The notes beneath the pieces were generated by a model. It was not told where the DNA came from. It worked only from the letters and a program-made list of their open reading frames with translations, and did no database searches. Positions 1-11,724 of a DNA stretch of 64,000 nt are shown here, piece after piece. The DNA is from Xiphophorus maculatus (lineage: Eukaryota; Chordata; Actinopteri; Cyprinodontiformes; Poeciliidae). The translations under genes and the position numbers were made by a program. Location of the stretch: assembly GCF_002775205.1 (NCBI RefSeq), contig NC_036450.1, forward strand, positions 5,643,199 through 5,707,198, read 5' to 3'. Each line of letters starts with the position of its first letter. Position 1 is the stretch's first letter.

Positions 1-836
1 GCCGCTACACTGCACTGTAAAGTGGCTGTCAAAAGGCCAGGTATTCTCTCGCTTCTTCCAGCTTTTGGATGCTGTGAAAGTGTTCATGGAAGAGAAGAAC
101 AAGGTCTATCCTGAGCACTCAGACCTCAAGTGGGTTATGGATCTAGCCTTTTTGGTTTGACATGCTGTGTCACTTGGACAAACTGAACCTGACCTTGCAG
201 GGTAAATTAAAAATGCTGCCTGACCTGGTGCAAAGTGTGTTTGCATTTGTCAACAAACTGAATTTGTTCAAGGCGCACATTCAAAAGGGAAATTTAACAC
301 ATTTTCCTACTCTACTAAAAGCCAGCGGGCAGGTCACCAGCGCCACCCTGAACAAGCAAAGAGCCAGATATGCAACACTGGTTGAAAACCTGCATGAAAG
401 CTTTGTGGCCCGGTTCCGTGGTCTACAACTGAAAAGGCCCCAGATTACATTCCTTGTCGACCCATTTAATGCTGAGACAGACTGTTTCAAAGCCCCGCTA
501 GTCATAGATGAGTGTGCGGCTGAGTTGGAGATGATTGATCTTCGTGAGGAGGACCAACTGAAACCTGCTTTAAAGGAAGGGACCATTGAGTTCTGGAAAC
601 ATGTTCCAATGGAAAAAATATCCCAATGTCAAACAAGCTGCACTTAAGATACTGTCAATGTTTGGGTCAACATATGTCTGCGAGTCTGTGTTTTCTACCC
701 TGAAACATGTGAAATCGAAGCATCGGTCTGTTCTGACCGACATCCATGTCTAAGAATTGCTTCGAGTGACAACAACGGAGTACAAGCCAGATCTGAACAG
801 GATTGTTCGAGACAAGGAATGCCAGAAGTCCCATTA
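1..836 (+). pseudogene. hAT-type transposase remnant (GTF2IRD2/ZBED-like), C-terminal part
   Basis: The left edge of the window enters a decayed hAT-superfamily transposase of the kind also domesticated in GTF2IRD2/ZBED-like proteins. A readable stretch (162-647) carries the charged, leucine-rich core, including LNLTLQGKLKML. After about 615 the reading moves to another frame, where a hAT dimerisation-type tail with VCESVFSTLK can be read to about 836. At least two frameshifts (near 155 and near 615) and an in-frame stop near 750 break it, so it is not functional. The 5' part lies outside the window. Family assignment rests on remembered motif similarity. No terminal inverted repeats were found here. 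Confidence 0.6.
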
Positions 837-1824
837 AATAACACATGTAATGCACATAATAAAAGAAAAAATTTATTGTAAATTGTTCTATTATTGTTTG
901 TTTATTTGGTTAAACAGAGTTTGTTTGCATGAGAAAGTGCACAGTGTTCATTGTTGAAAATGTCTGGCCTGTGGTCTTTGTAGTGTTAAAATAGTGTGTG
1001 AAATTTACAATAAATCTGGCTGAGCAAAAGTATGAGTATGAGGAAGGGATGGGTTGATGTTCATGTGTTCCCATGCATATGATGTGGCTCTTGGTCTTTG
1101 TCTGGTTGGAGGAACTGCAAACCTATAGTCTTATCTTATGAAATATGCTTTTGAATATTGTATGAATGAGTTGTATTCATGTGAGTATGCAGCTGTTTTC
1201 TGCTCCTCCTCCCTCCAGGGCTGCACACTGTCATGTAACTAGGGAGTTCCTAATTCTAATAAAAGCAGGGCAAGACTCAGTTGAAGCTTCAGAGCATAGG
1301 CAGAAATCTGTAACTGGGTTTCAACTGTGCTCTCCCTGCAGGTAAAACTAAATTCTGAATCTTGTCTCTTCTTTGAGAGGTGTTTAGGTAATTTAGACCT
1401 AACACATTACTTCGGCTGAATCATGATAAACTGCATTGTTATGCCTTAAAACAAAAATAGCAAAAACTGGCTCTGTTGCTTTCATAGACTTAGCTCCTTT
1501 TTTGTCGAATGTGGCCAATATTTCAATTATTTTTAACTAACTTTTACTTTAATAAGAAGAGTTTGAAACTGGAGGGGCTGAGTGTTACCACTAGCCAACA
1601 TGTGAGCCGAGAGCAGAGGGGCTATTGAAGCTGATAGTAATACAAAATAAAGTATGTCTTTATTTATCATCATCTTCAATGTAGAGCCTTTAAAACCACA
1701 AAATAAAATCTGAATATTTTTCTAGGAAATTCTGGTGCTCAGCTTTAAGTTCAAGTTATGATACTTCCCAAATATTCAGTTTCTACATATTTATAGGTTC
1801 TCAGTTGTCCAGGACATTAAAAAA
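837..1824. other. AT-rich non-coding stretch with an LTR-like end near 1200-1401
   Basis: No gene is visible. The segment ending at 1401 contains AATAAA-like signals (about 1258) and ends in ATTTAGACCTAACA. This resembles the end of the solo LTR at 31275-31840 (TATTTAGACCTGACA), so it may be a related LTR fragment. I could not find a matching 5' end or a target-site duplication. Confidence 0.3.
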
Positions 1825-2068
1825 AACCACTTGTTGCACATCCTATCACAGTTCCACTCTGGAATTCACTGAGTTTCTGAGAGCAACACATTCTTTCACA
1901 AATGTTTGTAAAAACAGTTTACATGCTTAGGTGCTTACTTTCATACACCTGTGGCCATGGAAGTTATTGGAACACCTGATTACAATCATTTAAATGCATG
2001 GTCAAATACTTTTTCAATCTCTGCTAGCAGCTAGTGGATAGAAATAACTAGCATCGAGAAAATTTTAC

Positions 2069-2242
2069 CTGAGAGTTTCCAGGTTGCAGTTTCGACTCTT
2101 CAGTCCAGCAGAGAGAAGCTTCACTCCTGAATCCTGCAGGTTGTTGTTACTCAGGTCCAGTTCTCTGAGACTGGAGGACTGGGAGCTGAGAACTGAGGAC
2201 AGAGCTTCACAGCTTCTCTCTGAGAGGTTACAGTCACTCAGT
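2069..2242 (-). CDS. NLR gene 1 exon 7: leucine-rich repeat exon
   Basis: This 174-nt exon encodes two ribonuclease-inhibitor-type LRR units with the pattern [19 protein letters not shown], matching the standard LRR exon of fish NLR-C genes. On the minus strand a polypyrimidine tract and CAG precede it and GTAAAA follows it. Both ends are phase 2, so it continues exon 6 in frame and could be multiplied freely. LRRs of this family form the curved sensing or autoinhibitory part of the receptor. No further exon of this gene is visible to the left. The gene either continues outside the window or was cut by the neighbouring transposon debris. Confidence 0.85.
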
Positions 2243-2678
2243 CTGAGGAGACAGGGAGAAAATCTGTTATTTAAAAATTCCTCAAAATTGATGTTCTTTC
2301 AAATCATCAATGTTTTTATTGGACAGAGAAGGAACTATCTTATTTTACACAACCTTTGTATTTGTTGTGAACTGGTTCATTCTATAGTTGGACATCCAGC
2401 CTCAAAGGACTGAACTACAGGTAACAAGGAGGTTGGAAATAGCATTATACATTTTCACAATTAACTATACTAATCCAATTTCAATTTTAACAGTGGAGAG
2501 GTTTTGCTGCTTTAATATGTAACACTATGTCCAGCTGCTGAAGGAAGTCTGTTTCTATTTTGCGCAACACCCCCAATGAAGAGAAAATGCACCAATATAT
2601 AAACTGCAACATGAATATTTACCTCATAATTAGCAGATTTCTATCTATGAAAAATACAGTAACAATCTGTGTGCTTAC

Positions 2679-4470
2679 AGAGCTTTGTTGGAGTCTTTAA
2701 CCACTGGCAGCAGCCTCAGAAGAACATTCTCTGAAGCAGAGTATTTCTTCAGGTCAAACACATCCAGATCTTTTCCTGATGACACTAAGATGAAACCCAG
2801 AGCTGACCACTGAGCAGGAGACAGTTTATCTGTGGAGAGACTTCCTGAACTCAGAGACTGTTGGATCTCCTTCACTAGAGAACGATCATTCAGTTCATTC
2901 AGACAGTGGAACAGATTGATGCTTTTCTCCGCAGACACATTCTCATTGATCTTCTCCTTGATGTACTGAAATGTTTCCTGATTGGTCTGTGACCTACTTC
3001 CTGTCTGTGTTAGCAGACCTTTTAAGAGTCTCTGATTGGTCTGCAGTGAAAGTCCGAGGAGGAAGCGGAGGAACAAGTCCAGGTGTCCATTTGGACTCTG
3101 TAAGGCCTGGTCAACAGCTTTCTGATGGAGAGATTTTAGGTCAGATTTATTAAGTAATGAAGATTTCTTAAATCTTTGTGTTTCTTTCATCATGTCAGAA
3201 CCAGAGTTTATAAAGGTCAGGTGAACATGAAGAGCAGCCAAAAACTCCTGAACACTCAGATGGATGAAGCAGAACACCTTGTCCTGGTACAGCCCTCTCT
3301 CCTCTTTAAAGATCTCTGTGAACACTCCTGAGTACACTGAGGCTGCTCTGATATTGATGCCACACTCTGTCAGGTCTGATTGATAGAAGATCAGGTTTCC
3401 TTTCTGCAGCTGATCAAAAGCCAGTTTTCCCAGAGACTCAATCATCGTCCTGCTCTCTGGACACCAGTGGGGATCTGTTTCAGCTCCTCCATCATACTTG
3501 ACCTTCTTCACTTTGGTCTGAACTACCAGGAAGTGGATGTACATCTCAGTCAGGGTTCTGGGAAGCTCTCCTCCCTCTCTGGTCTCCAACACATCCTCCA
3601 GAACTGTAGCAGTGATCCAGCAGAAGACTGGGATGTGGCACATGATGTGGAGGCTTCGTGATGTCTTCATGTGGGAGATGATCCTTTTGGCCTGCTGCTT
3701 ATCTCTGAATCTCTTCCTGAAGTACTCCTCCTTCTGCGGGTCATTGAACCCTCTGACCTCTGTTACCATGTCAACACACTGAGGAGGGATCTGATTGGCT
3801 GCTGCAGATCGTGTGGTTATCCAGAGGAGAGCAGAGGGAAGCAGTTTCCCCCTGATGAGGTTTGTCAGCAGAACATCCACTGAGGTGGACTCTGTAGCAT
3901 CAGTCAGGATCTCCTTGTTGTGGAAGTCCAGAGGAAGTCGACTCTCATCCAGACCATCAAAGATGAACAGAACCTGGAAGTGTTCAAAGCTGCAGATTTC
4001 TTTGGTTTCACTAAAGAAGTGATGAACAAGTTTCACCAAGCTGAACTTTTTCTCTTTCAGCACATTCAGCTCTCTGAACGTGAATGGAAATATGAACTGG
4101 ATGTTCTGGTGGGCTTTGTCTTCAGCCCAGTCCAGAGTGAACTTTTGTGTTAGGACTGTTTTCCCAATGCCAGCCACTCCCTTTGTCATCACTGTTCTGA
4201 TTGGTTGATCTCTTCCAGGTGGGACTATAAAAATGTCTTCTTGTCTGATTGTTGTTTCTGGTCTGTGTGGTTTCCTGGATGCTGTTTCAATCTGTCTGAC
4301 CTCATGTTCATCATTGACCTCTCCAGTCCCTCCCTCTGTGATGTAGAGCTCTGTGTAGATCTGGTTCAGAAGGGTTGGACTTCCTGCTTTAGCAATCCCC
4401 TCAAACACAGACTGGAACTTCTTCTTCAGACCAGATTTAAGTTGATGTTGACAAACTGCAGCAGGACGTT
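2679..4470 (-). CDS. nlrc3l: NLR gene 1 exon 6: FISNA + NACHT + winged-helix region (NLRC3-like)
   Basis: This 1792-nt exon encodes the nucleotide-binding core of a fish NLR-C receptor, a cytosolic innate-immune sensor family. After a short basic leader comes the fish-specific NACHT-associated (FISNA) segment ([13 protein letters not shown], about residues 44-56 of the open frame). The Walker A loop GVAGIGKT is at about 102-109 (nt 4157-4180) and the Walker B motif FIFDGLDE at about 173-180. A helical region ends in [13 protein letters not shown]. The acceptor is a T-rich tract plus AG after 4470, and the donor GTAAGC precedes 2679. Entry phase 1 fits exon 5 and exit phase 2 fits the LRR exon. 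No stop interrupts it and both ATP-site motifs are intact. Ligand and signalling partners cannot be told from sequence. Confidence 0.93.
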
Positions 4471-4534
4471 CTAAAAAAAACAAAAAGTAAACTCAAGAAC
4501 TAGATAAAATCATTTTCTGAAGATGTTTTGCATA

Positions 4535-4603
4535 AATTAGAATTAGAATTAGAATTCAACTTTACTGTCATTGCACTGTCACAAGTACAAGCAACGAGAT
4601 GTA
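4535..4603 (-). mobile_element. Short CR1/L2-type LINE 3' end in intron 5 of gene 1
   Basis: On the minus strand this fragment ends in repeated AATTCTA-type hexamers after a sequence like AATGACAGTAAAG. That is the typical 3' tail of fish L2-type LINEs (compare the tail at 31245-31266). It is absent from the same intron of gene 2, so it arrived after the duplication or was lost there. Confidence 0.55.
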
Positions 4604-4639
4604 GTCCATAAGGTTAAACCTTTGTAGAAATCCTCTTAC

Positions 4640-4865
4640 TGTTGTCCAGATGGTCAGCCAGCTCCTCCTGCTTCATCCTCCTCAGGAAGTTCAGTGTGAT
4701 CTTCATCACTGCCTCTCTGCTGCTCCTCCTCTGCTCTTCATCCTCACCTTCCAACACCTCATCATCTCTCTGACTCTCTGAGCATTCAGGATCATTTAGA
4801 CTCAGAATCTTATGGATCTTCTTCAGCTCGTTCTTCAGAAAAGCGACAATGTTGTCCTCCAGCAT
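4640..4865 (-). CDS. NLR gene 1 exon 5: N-terminal helical/acidic exon
   Basis: This exon of 226 nt (phase 0 in, phase 1 out) encodes the conserved pre-FISNA segment of fish NLRC3-like proteins. It has an amphipathic stretch LEDNIVAFLKNELKKI, an acidic serine-rich middle (DDEVLEGEDEEQRRSS) and a final helix (NFLRRMKQEELADHL). The acceptor TTCCAG lies after 4865 and the donor GTAAGA before 4640. No catalytic motif is visible. It may act as an adaptor or oligomerisation part, but that is only inferred from its position. Confidence 0.88.
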
Positions 4866-5023
4866 CTGGAATAGAATAATAGATGAAGGAAACATCAGAC
4901 TGAAATCATGGAGCCAAACACCAGATGGATGTTTGACAGACTGACAGTCCTCAGGTCTACAAAGTGCAGCATGGAGATGACTGTGAACAGAACTCATAGA
5001 AAAGTTGTTGTTCATGTACAGAC

Positions 5024-5102
5024 CATAAATATGGAGTCCAGTTGTGTTTGATGCTGCTGGGCAGACGGACAACTGTGAACCTCTGAGCTCTGCTGGTCCA
5101 CT
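5024..5102 (-). CDS. NLR gene 1 exon 4: short Q/S-rich linker exon
   Basis: This 79-nt exon (phase 2 in, phase 0 out) encodes VDQQSSEV followed by a Q-rich run and LDSIFM, the linker seen before the LEDNI segment in fish NLRC3-like proteins. The acceptor CCACAG and donor GTCTGT are identical in position to gene 2 exon 4. In gene 1 it would join directly to exon 2, because exon 3 is missing. The phases still match. Confidence 0.82.
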
Positions 5103-5605
5103 CTGTGGAGGAACCAGGAACAATTAGGAAGTCAGAAAATATTCATCCAGCAGTATTCAGTAATGAAATCACCAAGAATTTCACATTAAATGTACTTGAG
5201 GCAGAAAAACAGAGCATCATATGAACAAAATGGAGTGAAGTTAAAAAGAGGAAGATGAACTACAAGGATGAAGAGCAGTAACACCAAAATTACCTAGAAG
5301 ACATTTTAAAAGGTTGATGCTGAACTTGGACTTCAAACAGTCCAAACTGTTATTAGATCTGATGCTGGTGGAGACAGTTTCCCAGTGCTTGGGGACAGTG
5401 GAAGTGAAGGCTCTGTCCACACAGGTCTTCCGGACAGTGTGGGACATCCATCAGGTTCTGATGACTAGATCTGAGGTGATGTGGACATGGAGGAGGTGTG
5501 AGATATGTGGGTGTGTGTCCATGTGGGGTCCTCTTTGTCTTTCAGCATTAATCTGTGTTTAATCAGACTTAGAGACTAATCCAAATATAAACCTAGAAAT
5601 GAAAT

Positions 5606-6067
5606 TGGTACAATAATGTTTTGTTATCACTCTTACATTAGTAGTTTTACTAAATTGTTTTTCTTTTAAAGGTTTAGTGTTCTCAGCCCAGTGAGGAGGA
5701 ATTTGTTAAACTGCGTGAAAGACAAAACTTGATTTTTCCCTTAACCTTGAACATGTTTTCTGCAGCTGTTTCCCTTTCTACTGAAATACTCCTTACTTGT
5801 GAGACTGCCTGTGTGTAGAATGTAGTTTCTGTGTTCCTCCTTCCTTGTTATCAGAATAGCCCTTTTCTGTTAAGATCACTCTCCCACATCCCATTCACTC
5901 CTTCCATGTGTTAATAAAAAGACAAGCGCTGCAGCAGAGTGTGGGAACGCACAATGAGCGGCTTGAAGAAGCAGTTTTCTGTGTCTTCCCCCTTTTGCAA
6001 ACCTTGGTTGAAAACTAAAAACGTTGTTTGTGGTTCTCTTTTATGTAAGTCGAGAAAATACCTATCA
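5606..6067. mobile_element. Solo LTR, 462 bp, inside intron 2 of gene 1
   Basis: The segment starts TGGTACAATAATG, ends ATACCTATCA, and is flanked on both sides by GAAAT (5601-5605 and 6068-6072). The paralogous intron of gene 2 (around 40862-40885) reads straight through the site, differing from the rejoined flank by one base. An AATAAA signal sits near 5914. TG...CA ends plus a 5-bp duplication fit an LTR left by recombination between the two LTRs of a retroelement. Orientation is probably plus, from the AATAAA signal. The family is unknown. Confidence 0.85.
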
Positions 6068-6287
6068 GAAATTTACTTCTGCCTTTGTGTTTCTGTGTTA
6101 ATATTAATATTTGATTAAATAAATGAGTCTGTTTCATTTGGAAAAATTAAGCTGATGCTAAACAGAAGAAAATGCAGTTAAATGTTTGTGGGTCAAAGGT
6201 CATGTCAACATGATAGTTTATGTGTCTTGATTGAAAAGTGAGTTCATTATGGGTCATTTCTGTCCCCGTTATTCATCAGCAGTAATT

Positions 6288-7580
6288 GGGTGATTCTCTG
6301 AATTTGGTACATTTTGGCGTCTCAGATTATTTAAAAATATACCACAATAAATTATGTTTTTGATCACTGCATCTAATGAAGGACTCTTTAAACCTCCAGG
6401 AAAATATGTCTCCCCACCTTATTCATGAAATCCCAAACAGTATTAAGAATTTGTTACTTAGGTTGCTTTAAATTCAACCCCATAACAGGACAATTTCATT
6501 CCTCTATGAGTAAAACTCTAACATAATTAAACTAATTCTTCCAGTTTCTTTTAGATGACCTGTCCCTTGATATTAATGTATATCTTATTTGATTTAGAAT
6601 CATAATAATTAGACTGATAAGTAGAATATGGCAACTTGATGTAAAAGCTCTTTTCATAAATCATAAAAATATACTTTAAAATAAACATTAAATCAGGTTT
6701 TAATGTTTCTGAATCATTCTTTAAACTTTGCATACAGTCCAACAAATATTAGTCTAATATTTGCTGTTATTATAAAAAATCATAACAATGTATCAAGTAA
6801 CGGTTGAACCCATTGTAACAGTTGACCAGACTGTAACGGGGTTGAAGATTTTTACTAAAAGTTGCCATAAGTCCACATTAGCTAGGTTATGGAGCAACAT
6901 ATGATATGATGAAAACAAGAATTAATATGTTTCAAAGACCATTCTTTATTTTTTCCCAGACAACAATAATTATCATTTACATGCCTAAAGGTGTTGAAAG
7001 GTTGAGCTTGACAATGACAATGTTTGGATAAAAAATAATAAAATATCGGTAAGAAACTATATTAACACTTAAATCTCTTTACAGTGTGAGAAGGAAAAAA
7101 CTTAAGTGATGTCACTTCCAGGGTGCTGAGGAAATTGGACTGAACCATTATTTATAAAAAGGATGGATTGGTCTGCTGTTACAGGGTTAAACAAAACTGG
7201 AGGGACATGATTAAAAAGTGATATTTTATAAATAATTCTTGGATTTTTCTCATATTTCTATTATTTAGATTAAAGTATACCATAAAATGTTTAAAATTGT
7301 ACAAATAAGTTGTAGTTACTGGTTAGTTTAATTTGTTTTATATTCAGTGAAAAATTAACATTGGTCAGTGGGGACATGCTCATTTGGCTGACCTCTACAC
7401 TTCAACAACCCATCAAATCTTTCAAAAAATATTTTAAAAAATATATTTGTATGTTATATTACCAAGACACATGGATATTTCCATTACTTGAGTTTTCTTT
7501 AAAAATGTTGGTTGCATGATATGAAAATATTTGAGATAAATCTGTGAGACACAAAATGCACCGAATTCAGAGAATGACCC
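6288..7580. mobile_element. Non-autonomous DNA transposon with terminal inverted repeats (gene 1 copy)
   Basis: The left end GGGTGATTCTCTGAATTTGG is mirrored at the right end (the complement of 7535-7580 reads GGGTCATTCTCTGAATTCGG, continuing about 35 bp with mismatches). The interior is AT-rich with no usable ORF. The same element lies at 41087-42386 in gene 2, so it was present before the duplication. The superfamily is not identified, and no clear target duplication was seen. Confidence 0.6.
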
Positions 7581-7923
7581 AGTTGCTTATTTATGGTGTC
7601 AGTTAGAGATCATCTGGTTCTGAAAGATATCCACATGAGATATTTTTTATCTTAACTGTGGAAATGGTTAATAATCCACTATGTTGGATGATGTTTGAAC
7701 CACAAAGATGAAACTTTAATCATAAAATTAATTCATAAAAGCCTTTTTCTTTCAGCATTACTCTGTCTGGAAAATAAATTAAATTTAGATTTAGAGAACA
7801 ATCCAAATATCAATCTAGAAATTAAATTCACTTCTGCCTTTTGTGTTTGTGTGTTAAATTAATATTGGATGGTCATAATAACAGATATAAACAGAACAGT
7901 TACAGCAGTTAGAAACAGCTCAC

Positions 7924-8043
7924 CTCTCTGATGGTGGAGATCCAGGAGATTTAAAGTTATAGGGATCATCCATTGACCTGTCACTCTTAAAGGACACACA
8001 GCTGGGTTCTGGTTCTGGTTCTGGTTTGAGTCTCTGATGGATC
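7924..8043 (-). CDS. NLR gene 1 exon 2: N-terminal repeat-type exon
   Basis: This symmetric 120-nt exon (phase 2 to phase 2) encodes a Pro-Glu repeat (KPEPEPEPSC) followed by SCVSFKSDRSMDDPYNFKS, the short motif repeated in N-termini of fish NLRC3-like proteins. The acceptor CTGTCAG and donor GTGAGCTG are conserved with gene 2 exons 2 and 3. A second open frame across the exon is wrong, because it does not match the phase of exon 1. The biochemical role of this motif is unknown to me. Confidence 0.83.
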
Positions 8044-8177
8044 CTGACAGAAACATGATGATTAAAACTTAATCAGCAAAGAGGAGCAGCAGCAGCTTCA
8101 TCACCACGTCTGTTCTGGCCTGATATAGTGAACGCTGTGTGAAAAGGGCTGTGGACAGTTAGATATGGTGACCTCAC

Positions 8178-8266
8178 CTCTGACCTTTGCTCTGGCTCTC
8201 ATCTTCCCCACACAGAGTGGTTTTAGAGGGAGGGACTCCCTCCTCTCTGTCCTCACACTGATCCAT
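8178..8266 (-). CDS. NLR gene 1 exon 1: start codon exon
   Basis: The ATG at 8266 opens 29 codons (MDQCEDREEGVPPSKTTLCG and onward) ending in QSKGQ-R at a GTGAGG donor (phase 2). The peptide matches the usual start of fish NLRC3-like proteins and joins in frame to IHQ of exon 2. The start was chosen because the frame, the peptide and the donor all agree, and because gene 2 has the same exon at 42984-43072. There is no signal peptide, consistent with a cytosolic protein. Confidence 0.82.
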
Positions 8267-8394
8267 GCTGCTGAATTCACATCAGCTCACACACACTTTC
8301 TACCTTCACCTGCAGAGGAAACACACATCATTCATCTGCACATCAACTCTGATCATCCTTTACATCATTAGAGCTGGAAAAAGATCAGCTGCTC

Positions 8395-8412
8395 CTCCTC
8401 TGATTGGCTCTT
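8395..8412 (-). promoter_or_regulatory. Possible CCAAT box upstream of gene 1
   Basis: On the minus strand AGCCAATCAGAG lies about 135 nt before the ATG. It is conserved at the same place in gene 2 (about 43201-43218). No TATA box is obvious. It may be a core promoter element or just conserved by recent duplication. Confidence 0.25.
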
Positions 8413-8606
8413 CTTCTCTGCTTCATATCAGTGTCAGGTGAATGCAGTCAGACAGCAGAGAGGCAGAGGAAGCTGCCATCAGCTGCTGCACTTCTACTAT
8501 CAGTCCACTAGATGGAGACATGGAGCAACATTTACATTCACTGATTCAACCTGAACAGGAAGTATTTTAGTTAGTTAATAATCTCTACAACAAGTGGATT
8601 ATCTGC

Positions 8607-10450
8607 TCCATCAAAGTTCAACTGTTTAGTAATTTACTGAATCAAAGACATTTTAAGAATAATATTTCAATTTGAAAGGAAGCAGCAAGAATCTGTTCTG
8701 TTTGACATTAATGGTTGAGACTGGAGTTTGATTCCTGGAAATAAAATGATGAATGAGTTTTTTTAGAGCATAAAATAAAGAAACATCAAATTTGATCATG
8801 TTTTTCTTCCAATTCATCACTAATTTAATAATCCTGTAGATTAGCTTTCAAACAGCAGAAATGAAACTTTGAGCTGAATTTAAAAGGGAACATTTTATCT
8901 AAATGTCATAGAACTGAAACAAGTAGAAAAGTTTCTGTAGATAAACTTCAAGTAGAAAACAAAACATACTTACAGTTTGTTCAAACTGTCCAATTAGCTG
9001 AAGACGAACATCTGAACAACAGACTGAAATCCAACAGAACCTCAGGAGAACCAGACTAATGGCACACTTGTACAGAGACACAACAGAACTGGACTTTTAT
9101 CTGACATAAACCACATGAGTTCAAAGTCAAAGTGTTATAAATGTTGCATAAGTGATTATATGACAGCTCACCTGGTTTGTAGTTTCTTCTGTCAGAGCAG
9201 CAGAACCAGGAAGTAGAAGGTCTGCAGTGAAATCAGAGGCAGGTTGATAAATCTTCATGAGACAGGAGAGAAGTTCTGATGAAAATGTTTCATGATGGAG
9301 TCATGAGGAGAAATGAGCCCAGAGAAAAGAACAGCTGGTTGCTTCCTGCTGCTGTAACTGGTCAGAATATAATTACAAGCAGAAAATAATCAGAAAAATT
9401 AAACTAAACTATAATTCTTAACATCACCACAGTACTGCAGCTAAAATCACACATTGTTCTAATGCAGATTATTCCTAAAGCTCCTATATAATCATTGATC
9501 ATTATGTTAGTGTGGTGAGCAGAGTGAGGACAGTCTCTGTTTAAAACCAGGATCAGCTGAGGAGGTTCTGCTGATCCAGGTTGAAACCCTGATTTCATTT
9601 CAATCATCAACCTGAATTTAAAGTCAGAGTCAGATCAAGCAGCAGAGAGGTGGCAGCTTGTTCCAGACTCATTATTTACACATGCAGCTGTTTTCCAGCT
9701 GTTCTCCACAGCTGGAGGGAGGGGGGATGTTTGGGAGGAGAGAACCTGAACATTCAACCTCCAGGTTTCACAGCTGGATTCTGACCTCAGCAGCTGGAAC
9801 AATGACACAGATGAAACCAGTGACTCCTGAAAAATGGGATGTTTGGATCTGAGCAGGTCTGCAGATTCCACTGACTGGGATTTATTCAGAAAATGTCTCA
9901 GAGCTGAGAAGAGCTGAGCTTCTTTAGACTGAATGCTGGGAAATCTGCCCTCCTCCCATTCAGTGATGTTCAGGTTCTGAACTTTAAAAACTAAAATCAG
10001 TTGGAAACATCAGGAATTTTGTCCACTAATAGTGATAATAATAAAACCAAACACTTCTGCTGTTAATTTAGTAAAGTCGCCATCTTGTTTTTTAAATTTT
10101 TTTTCTCTTTTTAACAAATCAAACTGATTAGACTTATTATTTTGAAGCAACAACCATTAGTTTAATTTATTGATTATGTTATTGGCAAACTAATATAAAC
10201 TTAAACTAATGTATGGAGGAACAAACATGCCTCAGTCAAGATAATCACCATTTATATCATAATTATCACCATAACAACATAAGCTAACAAAGCTAACATC
10301 TTGTATTCCACATATATAGAAATTGTAATTTTTAGATTAAAATATATAGAAAATCATATATTTATGTCCAGTTTTATTTGCTATAACAGAGTTTTAGGGC
10401 CACACTAAGGAAAAATATACAAATAAAATTACAAAGTAAGTGTGTCTGTT
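8607..10450. other. Non-coding 5' flank of gene 1
   Basis: No supported gene is present. The part to about 9110 and a piece near 9290-9320 are distantly similar to 43381-43880, the 5' flank of gene 2. The rest is AT-rich sequence with only chance ORFs. Confidence 0.5.
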
Positions 10451-10783
10451 TGGTGGGAATATTATTCTAAGTTAACATCTGCTGATCATGTTACATTAAA
10501 TGCTTGTGAATCTCACCAACAGAACCTGTTTGGGTTCAACACACAAGGTAGGAAGTTGTTTTCCTGCAGCTGCTTGGGAACCAGACTGTCTCTCCATGTT
10601 TTGGATCCTTATCCTTGATATAAAACCTGCATGTTGACTCTGCCTGTTAGAGCTTTTCACTCTGAACTGCTTCATTATTGATTGTCTTACAAGCTCTCTG
10701 TATTGTGCACAATATACAGATAAACCTGATTGAGTGATTTCATCTAACAGAGCTTGGAAATTAATTTCTTCCACAACAACTTG
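10451..10783 (+). repeat. 5' LTR of the decayed endogenous retrovirus, with possible primer site after it
   Basis: The segment begins TGGTGGGAAT and ends near TTCTTCCACA. It holds a TATAAAAC-like box near 10618. Just after it, TGGTGCCAACCTGGACAC (about 10785) sits where a tRNA primer-binding site would be. I could not match that site to a specific tRNA. The first ~150 bp match 18093-18239. Confidence 0.5.
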
Positions 10784-11724
10784 GTGCCAACCTGGACACT
10801 CGGCTCCAGCCTCAAACCTGGATTAGGATTAAAGAGAGACGAGGGCTGCTGGTCGGCTCCACGGCTCCAACGCTGAGATCAACAAACTCAATCCACTGAT
10901 ATCTGGTGAGACTCTCACTCAGGTAATAAATGAACTAAAAAACTCTAAATGACAGAATCTAAAATAGTAAAGGATCTGATAAACCTTTCTCCCTGAGGAT
11001 TGAGATTGACCAGATTAATAGAGATTACAAAGGAAAAGAATTTAAAAAAGAAGAAAAGTAAGAGAAGAGAAGACAGATCTTTGTAAAAGTGAAAGATTAT
11101 TTTCTTGATGTCGAAGAAATTGAGAACTTATAGAGATTTTATTGGTTTTCTTGGAAAGCTGAAGAAAAAACCTTGATAGAGTTTTGATGGAACCACAGGT
11201 TCTAGGATGAGTCCTAGTTAAAGTCCTTATCGGAGAATAAGGCAGGTATTTACTAGAGTTTTGGTTTTTAAATTCAGGGAACCAAACCTTTAGAGAATCC
11301 TAAAGACGTTTATCAGAAATAAAGACCCTCTTAGAGGATTAAGAGGCAGAGCGACCACACAGCTGATTGGTTTGATTCTGTGAAGACGTTTGCAGCCTAA
11401 AGAGGAAATCCCACCTATTCAGAAGAATTGGCCTGAGTGGTTCCAGGGTCTTTTCTCCTCCTCAGGGTGAATTGTTTCACTATATAATAATGAAATAGTC
11501 AGAAAAAAGTCTGCATGGTGTGAATGAATGGATAAAAAGTGTCATTTTTCTTGCAGGTGGTTCATTGAAGCTGATCGTTTTGAAAGGAAGAGAAAGAGAA
11601 TTAGAAGCAGAGGAAGTGAACTGAGGCAAAGAAATCAGAAACAAAGAGTTTAGTTCATCTGGAGAAACACGAGGAAAGTTTGGATGAAAGAGAGAGAACA
11701 AAGAGAAAGACAGAAAAATGATAA

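Larger units (their letters stand above)
1825..9110. repeat. Segmental duplication block 1, copy in gene 1 (partner about 35650-43830)
   Basis: Exons, introns and 5' flank of NLR gene 1 align almost base for base with gene 2. Differences are a solo LTR at 5606-6067 and an L2 3'-end fragment at 4535-4603, both only here, and about 1.4 kb holding exon 3 that is present only in gene 2. Similarity fades near the LRR exon on the left and beyond about 8600 on the right. This is by-eye alignment. Confidence 0.8.

Noticed and set aside
7859..8056. Minus-strand ORF starting MFLSGSIRDSNQ, conserved in gene 2
   Set aside because: It reads exon 2 in the wrong frame. The phase from exon 1 and the family motif SCVSFKSD support another frame.
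8165..8371. Plus-strand 68-residue ORF conserved at 42971-43177
   Set aside because: It is antisense to exon 1 and its flank. Conservation is explained by the recent duplication, and the minus strand carries the real exon.
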